From contig NZ_JARVRW010000010.1 in the NCBI RefSeq assembly GCF_030209475.1, forward strand, positions 124,001 to 188,000: a DNA stretch of 64,000 nucleotides, in the 5' to 3' direction. The notes under the pieces were generated by a model. The model did no database searches and had not been told where the DNA came from. It worked only from the letters and a program-made list of their open reading frames with translations. A program made the position numbers and the translations under genes. This document shows, piece after piece, positions 1 to 6,862 of this stretch. Numbering within the stretch: the first letter of the stretch is position 1; every line of letters begins with the position of its first letter. The DNA is from Microbacterium sp. lyk4-40-TSB-66 (lineage in GTDB: Bacteria; Actinomycetota; Actinomycetes; Actinomycetales; Microbacteriaceae).

Positions 1-50
1 CCGCCGCACCCGCCGCCGTATCCGCCGGTGCCGACCCAGGAAGGACGACC

Positions 51-1403
51 GTGCGTCACACCCTCGAAGGCCGCTCCGCCGCGGCGGAGCCCCCCACCCG
101 TCGCGGGGTGCTGCGGACAGCGGCGTGGGCGGTCCCCGCGGTCGCGCTGACCGCGACCTCGCCGGCGTACGCGGTGAGCGGCCGCACGCTGTCGTTCTCG
201 GCGGCCTCCTATGCCGGTGTCACGTGCGGCACCATCACGGACGCCGCCGTCCGCGCGCTCGACGGCACCGACGCGTTGACGGGGGCGAGTGTGGTGCTGC
301 AGCTGTCCGACGGGTACACGTTCGACGGCGGCGCGACCACCGCGACGGTCGTCACCGATGCGGGCGGCTCCGCGTCGTGCGGAACCCTCCACGTGCCCGC
401 GGGAGGTGCGACCGGCACGATCGCGGCATCGGCGGCGGGGACGACGGGCGCCACTGCGACCCTCACCTCGTTCGACGCGCGTCTGCTCACCTCGCCGCGC
501 GGACTCACCGACGCCTCGCTCGTTCCGACGGGCGCCGCCCCCGTCGCGCTCGACCTGTACCTGGCGGCGGGCGCCCTCTACCGTTCCGGCGTCGGCGCGG
601 TCGCGACGGGGATCGCGTCGACCGGGGCACTGGTGGAAGCGCCGGAGGCGAACGGCGCGTTCCTGCTTCCCGTGCGCCTGACCGACGGCTCCGCTGCGGT
701 CTTCGACACACGGGCCGCCACCGTCGCCCCGGCCGTGGGGACGCCGACCGGCGCCACCCCGGTCGCCGGCGATCTCTTCCTGTCGGGTACGTCGATCTAC
801 CGCTCGGGCGTCGTCCTCGCCGCCGACGTCGACATCACCGGGCAGTTCATCGAGCACGACGAGGGTGCCGGCGGCACCGGCCGCTTCTTGCTGCCCTACC
901 GCGCGACCGATGGGACACCGCGACTGCTGCGCGTGCCCGATGGCGACACCCGTGCCGCTCACGAGTACGGCGAGGCCGACGGCCCACCGGCGGGGGCGAT
1001 TCCCGTCGCCGACGACCTGTTCATCGCCGGCGGCGACCTCTACCGGGTGAGCTGGGACGGGGCGAGCCCCTACGGCACCGGGGTCGTGGCATCCGGGATC
1101 GCGTCGTGGGGAACGCTGACCCCCAACCCGTTCTACGCCGGCGAGCGACTCCTCCCCGTCGTCACGACAGCGGGGACTGCGGCACTGTTCATGGTTTCGG
1201 GTAACGCCGTGCGCACGACGACCGCCGTGCCCGCGGGCTCCACCCCACTCGGTGCCGATCTCTTCCGAGTCGGTTCCACCGTCTACCAGGACGCGGTGGG
1301 TGCGGTCGCCTCCGACGTCACCGGCGTCGGGCAGCCCGCCCCGGAATCCTTCGGGTCGTCGCGCGTCGTCGTCCCCCTCACCTCGGCGTCGTCGTCATGC
1401 TGA
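51..1403 (+). CDS. Tat-exported repeat protein, function unknown
   Basis: 450 aa, not assigned to a named family. The N-terminus has a twin-arginine motif (TRRGVLRTAAWAVPA, residues 16-30), a hydrophobic stretch and an AYA cleavage site near residue 41, so it is probably exported folded by Tat. Residues 45-145 look like an Ig-like beta domain with two Cys. From residue 159 a module recurs four times, beginning PTGAAPVALDLY (159), PTGATPVAGDLF (232), PAGAIPVADDLF (313) and PAGSTPLGADLF (394); most copies carry a later LLPV-type strand. The spacing of 73-81 residues suggests beta-propeller-like or extended surface repeats. It ends SSSC. The GTG start has an AAGGA ribosome site. It lies 23 nt before the secreted protease, so the two are probably co-transcribed. 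Confidence 0.8.
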   Translation: MRHTLEGRSAAAEPPTRRGVLRTAAWAVPAVALTATSPAYAVSGRTLSFSAASYAGVTCGTITDAAVRALDGTDALTGASVVLQLSDGYTFDGGATTATVVTDAGGSASCGTLHVPAGGATGTIAASAAGTTGATATLTSFDARLLTSPRGLTDASLVPTGAAPVALDLYLAAGALYRSGVGAVATGIASTGALVEAPEANGAFLLPVRLTDGSAAVFDTRAATVAPAVGTPTGATPVAGDLFLSGTSIYRSGVVLAADVDITGQFIEHDEGAGGTGRFLLPYRATDGTPRLLRVPDGDTRAAHEYGEADGPPAGAIPVADDLFIAGGDLYRVSWDGASPYGTGVVASGIASWGTLTPNPFYAGERLLPVVTTAGTAALFMVSGNAVRTTTAVPAGSTPLGADLFRVGSTVYQDAVGAVASDVTGVGQPAPESFGSSRVVVPLTSASSSC

Positions 1404-1426
1404 GCAGCAAGCGAGAAGGAGACCTC

Positions 1427-2980
1427 GTGTCGCAGCGTCCCCGTCCCCTCGGTCGGTTTCGGTGGTGGGCGCTGGGCGTGACCGGCGCTCTGCTCGTCGC
1501 GTGCGGTCTGTTCGCGGCGGGGGTCGCTCCGCTGCCCGAGACGCATGGCGTCGCGGCGGCATCGCTGCCCACGCCCGGCCCGAGCACCTCACCACCGGTC
1601 GCGGGCACGTGGAGCGACGCGCTCGGCATCCCCACCGACGCCACCGACGAGGAGCGCCTGCGGATCAAGCTGACGTACGACATGGTGACGGTGCCCGTCG
1701 ATCGCGAGGCCGACCTGCGGGCGGTCGAGGGTGTCGAGGTCGTCCACTCGAAGACCTTCGGCGACACCGTCTACGCGGTGGTCGCGTCGCGCGACGCCGC
1801 GATGGTGGCGGCGTCGGTCCCCGGGGCGGTCGTCACCCCGAACGAGAAGATCACGGCCAGCGCCGACCAGTCGCCCGTGCCCTCGTGGAGTCTGGACGCC
1901 GTCGACAACACCGCCGCGGCCGGCGACGACCACTACCTCTACGACTCCGACGGCACGGGGGTGACCGCCTACGTCGTCGACAGCGGGGTTCAGTCGGACC
2001 ACCCCGACTTCGGCGGCCGTGTCGACGCGGCCGCCGGTCACGACGAGGTCGGCGACGGACGAGGCACCGAGGACTGCAACGGGCACGGGACGCACGTCGC
2101 CGGCACCATCGGGAGCACGACTTACGGGGTCGCCAAGAAGGTGCGCATCGTGCCCGTGCGGGTGCTGGGGTGCGGACGGGAGGGGTCTTACTTCGACCTG
2201 CTGTTCGGCATGATCTGGATCGCCGAGGACAACGACTCCGCACAGTCGGTCGTGAACATGAGCATCGGCAGCCCGAAGGCCGATCTGGTGAACGCCTTCG
2301 CTGAGGACCTCGTCGATGCCGGGTTCGTCGTCGCGGTCGCGGCCGGCAACGAGACCCAGAACGCGTGCAACACCTCGCCCGCGAGCGCTCCGAAGCTCAT
2401 CACCGTGGGAGCGTTCGACTCGTCCCGTTCCCTGGCCTGGTACAGCAATTTCGGCCCGTGCGTCGACATCCTGGCCCCGGGCTCCGACATCACCTCGACC
2501 TGGCCCGGATCGAGCACCGCCGTCGCCAGCGGCACCTCGATGGCTTCCCCGCACGTCGCAGGGCTCGCCGCGCGTCTGCTGCAGCTGAACCCCACCTGGG
2601 GCACACCGCAGGTGCAGGCGGCGCTGACCGGCGCGGCGGCCTCAGGGCACATCTCGGGTCTTCCGGGCGCGACGGTGAACCTCGTCGCCGCCGTGCCCGG
2701 CGTGCCGAAGATCGTCACGGTCGCCGCCACCCCCGCCGCCGACGGTGTCGGTATCGCGTGGACGACCAACGCCATCGGAACCTTCACCGCGTTCACGGTG
2801 ACGGTCACCGACACGACGACCGGTCGCGCGTTCCCCGTCACGGTGTCAGCGCTGCGGTCCTCGACCGTCTTCACCGACGTGCAGGCGGGTCACACCTACG
2901 CCGTGGCCGTCGCGGGCACCGCGCGCATGCCCGACGGCACGGTCGTCACGACCGACACCATGACGGCCAACGGCCCCTAG
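1427..2980 (+). CDS. Secreted S8 (subtilisin-like) serine protease
   Basis: Extracellular endopeptidase of the subtilase family, 517 aa. An Arg-rich N-terminus and hydrophobic helix (about residues 10-33) form a Sec signal. Residues 75-145 resemble an I9-type propeptide. The catalytic triad is visible: Asp185 in AYVVDSGVQSDHPDF, His220 in CNGHGTHVAG and Ser371 in GTSMASPHVAG, with oxyanion Asn308 in AAGNETQ. The last ~90 residues look like an FN3-type beta domain. I chose GTG 1427 because GAAGGAG lies just before it; an ATG at 1397 would overlap the upstream stop and lacks a ribosome site. The layout resembles proteinase K/thermitase-type enzymes. It may process the repeat protein encoded just upstream (inference). 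Confidence 0.9.
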   Translation: MSQRPRPLGRFRWWALGVTGALLVACGLFAAGVAPLPETHGVAAASLPTPGPSTSPPVAGTWSDALGIPTDATDEERLRIKLTYDMVTVPVDREADLRAVEGVEVVHSKTFGDTVYAVVASRDAAMVAASVPGAVVTPNEKITASADQSPVPSWSLDAVDNTAAAGDDHYLYDSDGTGVTAYVVDSGVQSDHPDFGGRVDAAAGHDEVGDGRGTEDCNGHGTHVAGTIGSTTYGVAKKVRIVPVRVLGCGREGSYFDLLFGMIWIAEDNDSAQSVVNMSIGSPKADLVNAFAEDLVDAGFVVAVAAGNETQNACNTSPASAPKLITVGAFDSSRSLAWYSNFGPCVDILAPGSDITSTWPGSSTAVASGTSMASPHVAGLAARLLQLNPTWGTPQVQAALTGAAASGHISGLPGATVNLVAAVPGVPKIVTVAATPAADGVGIAWTTNAIGTFTAFTVTVTDTTTGRAFPVTVSALRSSTVFTDVQAGHTYAVAVAGTARMPDGTVVTTDTMTANGP

Positions 2981-2990
2981 CCGAGACATC

Positions 2991-3101
2991 GGGTCGCGCG
3001 GGGATCTCTCGTCCCGCGCACACGACAAGGGTCGCGCGGGGATCTCTCGTCCCGTGAACAGACCAGGGCCACGCGGGAATCTCTCGTCCCGCGCACACGA
3101 C
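2991..3101. repeat. Triple tandem hairpin repeat (37-38 bp units)
   Basis: Three imperfect copies begin at 2991, 3029 and 3066, each carrying a CGCGGGGATCTCTCGTCCCG-like core. Each unit can fold on itself because CGCGGGA and TCCCGCG arms flank a short loop. They lie between the convergent protease and permease genes and precede a perfect hairpin at 3106-3142. They may act in termination or mRNA 3' end protection, or be a REP-like element. Confidence 0.85.
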
Positions 3102-3105
3102 GGGA

Positions 3106-3142
3106 CCGCGGCATCCCTCCCGAAGGAGACAGGATGCCGCGG
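3106..3142. terminator. Bidirectional hairpin between convergent genes
   Basis: A perfect 11-bp stem (CCGCGGCATCC at 3106-3116 against GGATGCCGCGG at 3132-3142) with a 15-nt loop sits 15 bp beyond the permease stop. No clear U-tract follows on either strand, as is common in high-GC actinobacteria. Confidence 0.6.
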
Positions 3143-3157
3143 CCCCGGCCACTGTGC

Positions 3158-4582
3158 TCAGACCTCGGAGTGCGGGCCCGACACCGTCTTGTTGACGCCC
3201 GTCACCGGCTGGTTCTCGTCGAACGAGGCGATCGGGCGGCGGAAACCCCGCGTGAGGATGACGAGATACACCACGCCGAGACTGGTCCAGATGAGACCGC
3301 CGATGAGTGCGTGCGCGTCGAGGTTGACCCACAGCAGGCCCGTGAGGAGCACGCCGATCCCCGGCATCACGACGTAGCGGAAGATGTCGCCGGGCGTCTT
3401 GCGCAGGCCCTTGCGGATGGCGAACCACGCGATGACCGACACGTTCACGAAGGTGAAGGCCACGAGCGCGCCGTAGTTGATGTACGCCGCGATCTGCTCG
3501 AGGGTGAACGAGATGGCCAGCAGGCTCACGAGGCCCACGATGACGATGGAGATCGTCGGAGTGTGCGTCTTGGGGTTGACGAAGCCGAAGATGCGGCGCG
3601 GCAGCACGTTGTTGCGCCCCATCACCATCAGCATCCGCGAGACCGACGCGTGCGAGGCGAGCCACGACGCCAGGGTCGCCGCGAACCCGGCGGCCGTGAG
3701 CACGGCCTGCAGCACCGGGCCGCCGACCTGGACGCCGATCTCGGGCAGGGTGCTGTTCTCGATCGCCTCGGTCGGGAACGCCGACGCGTCGGGGAAGCGC
3801 AGCTGCGTGACATACGCCGCGATGAGGAAGATGACGCCACCCGCGACGAGGGTGAGGAGGATCGCGCGGGGCATGATCTTGGGCGTCTTGGCCTCTTCGG
3901 AGTACATCGAGACCGCATCGAACCCGATGAAGGAGAAGCACACGATCGTGGCGCCCGCCAGGACGGCGCCGAACTGCACCTCGTCGTGGACGAAGGGTGC
4001 GATCGAGACCGGCGTCCCCGCTCCCGCTCCGCCGACGAGCTGCACCACCACCATGACGACGAAGACCGTCATGACGAGGATCGAGAACACCAGCAGGATC
4101 ATGTTGATGTTCGAGGTCCCGCGCATGGTCAGGTAGATGACGCCCGTGACGCCCGCGGTGAAGACGACGACCCAGAGCCAGCCGGGCACGTCGGGGAAGA
4201 GCGCCTCCATGTAGCTGCGCAGGATCAGCGCGTTGACCATGGGGAGCAGCAGGTAGTCGGTGAGGGCGGTCCACCCGACCACGAAGCCGACGCCGGGGTG
4301 GATCGACTCGCGGGCGTACGTGTAGGCGGAGCCCGCGCTCGGGATGACCCGCACCATCTTGCCGTAGCTCACCGCGGTGAAGGCGAGCACGATGAGGGCC
4401 ACCGCGTAGGCCGCGGGGACGACGTTGTTCGTCTCGTCGGCGACGAGGCCGAAGGTGTCGAAGACGACGGTCGGGGTCATGTAACCGAGGCCGAGGCCCA
4501 CGATCGACCAGAGGCCGAGGGCGCGGGCGAGCTTTGCTGCCGAGCCGGACGTGGCCGTCGGGGCGGCGATGTTGTCGTTCGT
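3158..4582 (-). CDS. APC-family permease, PuuP-like putrescine importer
   Basis: Integral membrane amino acid/polyamine transporter of the APC superfamily with about 12 hydrophobic segments, roughly 474 aa. The first helices (LGLGYMTPTVVFDTFGLV, then SYGKMVRVIPSAGSAYTYA and VGWTALTDYLLLPMVNAL) closely resemble E. coli PuuP as I recall it. Its neighbours, a class III aminotransferase and an Lrp regulator, fit uptake and degradation of putrescine or a related amine. The start is uncertain. The best ribosome site (AGGAGGA) is followed by ACG at 4582, and no ATG/GTG/TTG occurs near it; the next in-frame candidate is GTG at 4681, before a 31-bp direct repeat. The ACG-based boundary is reported here. 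Confidence 0.8.
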   Translation of the reverse strand, partial: TNDNIAAPTATSGSAAKLARALGLWSIVGLGLGYMTPTVVFDTFGLVADETNNVVPAAYAVALIVLAFTAVSYGKMVRVIPSAGSAYTYARESIHPGVGFVVGWTALTDYLLLPMVNALILRSYMEALFPDVPGWLWVVVFTAGVTGVIYLTMRGTSNINMILLVFSILVMTVFVVMVVVQLVGGAGAGTPVSIAPFVHDEVQFGAVLAGATIVCFSFIGFDAVSMYSEEAKTPKIMPRAILLTLVAGGVIFLIAAYVTQLRFPDASAFPTEAIENSTLPEIGVQVGGPVLQAVLTAAGFAATLASWLASHASVSRMLMVMGRNNVLPRRIFGFVNPKTHTPTISIVIVGLVSLLAISFTLEQIAAYINYGALVAFTFVNVSVIAWFAIRKGLRKTPGDIFRYVVMPGIGVLLTGLLWVNLDAHALIGGLIWTSLGVVYLVILTRGFRRPIASFDENQPVTGVNKTVSGPHSEV

Positions 4583-4595
4583 GGCTCCTCCTGGA

Positions 4596-4653
4596 GGGTG
4601 CGGTGCGCGATCGGTGTCGCGCGAGCGGGTGCGGTGCGCGATCGGGTGTCGCG
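4596..4653. repeat. 31-bp direct repeat in puuP-like leader
   Basis: Two copies of GGGTGCGGTGCGCGATCGG followed by TGTCGCG start at 4596 and 4627, immediately upstream of the permease start. They could be a regulator-binding pair or part of an mRNA leader. Confidence 0.7.
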
Positions 4654-4746
4654 TCCGTGGAGCTGATGTCGGGTACAGCACGCGGAGCACCGCTCTGAGT
4701 GGGAGCGGACGTGTCGGCCGGGGTCTGGCCGTGGAGCGGAGCGGGT

Positions 4747-4779
4747 GAGGATGCCGAGCGGGGTGGGCCCGGCATCCTC
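4747..4779 (-). terminator. Hairpin after the aminotransferase gene
   Basis: GAGGATGCC (4747-4755) pairs with GGCATCCTC (4771-4779), extended by one G-C pair, with a loop of about 13 nt. It lies 7 bp beyond the aminotransferase stop and before the permease gene on the same strand, so it may attenuate or separate the two transcripts. Confidence 0.55.
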
Positions 4780-4785
4780 GATCCC

Positions 4786-6180
4786 TCAGAGGCGGTTCGC
4801 CGCCTCGGTGAGGGTCGCGCGGAGGATCTGTTCGATCTCGATGAACTCGGACGGACCGATGGTCAGGGGCGGGGCGAGCTGGATGACGGGATCGCCGCGG
4901 TCGTCGGCGCGGCAGTAGAGCCCGGCGTCGAAGAGGGCCTTGGACAGGAAACCGCGGAGCAACCGCTCGGACTCGTCGTCGTCGAAGGTCTCTTTCGTCG
5001 CCTTGTCCTTCACCAGCTCGATGCCGAAGAAGTAGCCGTCGCCGCGCACGTCTCCCACGATCGGGAGATCGAGGAGCTGCTCCAGCGTCGAGCGGAATAC
5101 GGGGGAGTTGGTGCGGACGTTCTCGAGCAGCCCCTCCTCCTCGAAGACGTCCAGGTTCTCCAGTGCCACTGCGGCCGACACCGGGTGTCCGCCGAAGGTG
5201 TAGCCGTGCGGGAACGACGCGTCGCCGTGCGCGAAGGGCTCGTAGACGCGGTCGCTGATGATCGTTCCCCCCAGAGGCGAGTAGCCGCTCGTGACGGCCT
5301 TGGCGAAGGTGATCATGTCGGGCTGGTAGTCGTAGGCGCTGGCGCCGAAGTAGTGCCCGAGGCGCCCGAACGCGCAGATGACCTCGTCGGAGACGAGCAG
5401 CACGTCGTACTTGTCGCAGATCTCGCGCACGCGCTGGAAGTACCCCGCCGGGGCGGGGAAGCATCCACCGGCGTTCTGCACCGGTTCGAGGAAGACCGCC
5501 GCGACCGTCTCGGGCCCCTCGAACTGGATCATCTGCTCGATGCGGTCGGCGGCCCAGAGGCCGAACTCCTCGGGGGTGCCGCCTCCGAAGCCCGACTCTT
5601 CGGCGCGGTAGTAGTTCGTGTTCGGCACGCGGAAGCCGCCGGGGGTGACGGGCTCGAACATGTGCTTCATGACGGGCAGACCGGTGATGGCCAGGGCACC
5701 CTGCGTCGTGCCGTGGTAGGCGATCGCGCGGGAGATCACCTTGTGCTTGGAGGGTTTGCCCTGGGTCTTCCAGTACTGCTTCGCCAGTTTGAAGGCGGTC
5801 TCGACGGCCTCGCCGCCTCCGGTGGAGAAGAAGACGTGGTTGAGGTCGCCGGGGGCGAGGTGCGCGAGCCGCTCGGCGAGCTCGATGGCGGCGGGGTGGG
5901 CGTACGACCAGAGCGGGAAGAACGCCAGCTCCTCGGCCTGCTTCGCCGCCGCCTGCGCGATGCGTCGGCGTCCGTGGCCGGCGTTGACCACGAACAACCC
6001 GGCCAGGCCGTCGATGTAGCGCTTGCCGGTGGAATCGAAGATGTGGTGGCCCTCGCCCTTGACGATGATCGGGACGCCGGGTCCGTCGGTCATCACCGAC
6101 TGACGGGAGAAGTGCATCCAGAGGTGGTCGCGGGCTTTCGCCTGGAGGGTGGAGTCGTGGTCGGTGTCGAGAAGGGTCAT
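4786..6180 (-). CDS. Class III PLP aminotransferase, polyamine/omega-amino acid type
   Basis: Cytoplasmic fold-type I transaminase, 464 aa, the usual length for omega-amino acid:pyruvate and putrescine/spermidine (SpuC-like) aminotransferases. Visible features are the cofactor-binding FFSTGGGEAVETAF (about residues 117-130), Asp265 in VSDEVICAFGRLG and Schiff-base Lys294 in ITFAKAVTSGYSPLGG. It probably transfers the amino group from putrescine or a similar amine to pyruvate or another keto acid. The ATG at 6180 overlaps the stop of the Lrp gene (ATGA), so the two are translationally coupled. With the permease downstream it forms an uptake and catabolism unit. The exact substrate cannot be read from sequence. 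Confidence 0.87.
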   Translation of the reverse strand: MTLLDTDHDSTLQAKARDHLWMHFSRQSVMTDGPGVPIIVKGEGHHIFDSTGKRYIDGLAGLFVVNAGHGRRRIAQAAAKQAEELAFFPLWSYAHPAAIELAERLAHLAPGDLNHVFFSTGGGEAVETAFKLAKQYWKTQGKPSKHKVISRAIAYHGTTQGALAITGLPVMKHMFEPVTPGGFRVPNTNYYRAEESGFGGGTPEEFGLWAADRIEQMIQFEGPETVAAVFLEPVQNAGGCFPAPAGYFQRVREICDKYDVLLVSDEVICAFGRLGHYFGASAYDYQPDMITFAKAVTSGYSPLGGTIISDRVYEPFAHGDASFPHGYTFGGHPVSAAVALENLDVFEEEGLLENVRTNSPVFRSTLEQLLDLPIVGDVRGDGYFFGIELVKDKATKETFDDDESERLLRGFLSKALFDAGLYCRADDRGDPVIQLAPPLTIGPSEFIEIEQILRATLTEAANRL

Positions 6181-6647
6181 CGTGTTCCCCAGTTGTAGAG
6201 CTGACGGTGGAGCTTGAGATAGACGAACGTCTCGGTCGAGACGATGTCGGGCAGCGACCGGATGCGGTCGTTGAGCAGGTCGATGAGGTCGTCGTCGCTC
6301 TCGCACACGACCTCGACGAGCAGATCGAACGACCCCGCGGTCGAGACGACGTACGTCACACCGGGGAGCTCGGTCATGTGCGCCGCCGCGACCCGGGTGT
6401 CACCGGAGACGCGCACGCCGATCATGGCCTGGCGTGCGAATCCCAGCTGCAGCGGATCGGTGACCGCGACGATCTGGAGGATGCCGGCATCCTGCATCTT
6501 CTGCACGCGCTGGCGCGTCGCGGTCTCGCTGAGGCCGACGGCCTTGCCGATCTCGGCGTACGAGCGGCGCCCGTCCTCCTGCAGCTGCTCGACGATCGCC
6601 TTCGAGACGGTGTCGAGGGCGGCGCTGCGTTCGGTCGTAGGAGCCAT
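6177..6647 (-). CDS. Lrp/AsnC family transcriptional regulator
   Basis: DNA-binding regulator of amino acid and polyamine metabolism, 156 aa from the chosen ATG (MAPTTERS). The winged HTH is at about residues 15-62 (RRSYAEIGKAVGLSETATRQ, then RVQKMQDAGIL), followed by a C-terminal RAM effector domain (TYVVSTAGSFDLLVEVVCES region). An upstream GTG at 6704 would add 19 residues that look non-native. It is first in the operon and coupled to the aminotransferase, so it probably senses the amine or its product and controls this unit and itself. Confidence 0.88.
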   Translation of the reverse strand: MAPTTERSAALDTVSKAIVEQLQEDGRRSYAEIGKAVGLSETATRQRVQKMQDAGILQIVAVTDPLQLGFARQAMIGVRVSGDTRVAAAHMTELPGVTYVVSTAGSFDLLVEVVCESDDDLIDLLNDRIRSLPDIVSTETFVYLKLHRQLYNWGTR

Positions 6648-6850
6648 GATGGGCGACGGTATCAGCGCTCGCGGCGTCTTATCAATGAGGATTCCGACAT
6701 TCACGAGGGTGTAACAGTGCGGAAACCGTCGCAGGGCGGCGGTCCTTCACCGTCTGGGCGCGCGCGGCCGCGGCCTCCTAGCCGTCGGCGCGCCCGTCAT
6801 CCATCGCTCCCGCATAAGTTCCGTGAGGGTGCGCCTAGGGGTCCGGTGCC

Positions 6851-6856
6851 TACGAT
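6851..6856 (+). promoter_or_regulatory. -10 box TACGAT for leaderless transcript
   Basis: TACGAT ends 6 nt before the GTG at 6863, with no ribosome site between. Confidence 0.6.
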
Positions 6857-6862
6857 GCGCCG

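Noticed and set aside
1..50. End of an upstream gene at the left edge
   Set aside because: All three forward frames run open into the first gene without a convincing stop or motif; only the ribosome site of the first gene can be supported.
1397..1426. ATG start for the S8 protease overlapping the previous gene
   Set aside because: No ribosome site; GTG 1427 has GAAGGAG and gives a normal signal peptide.
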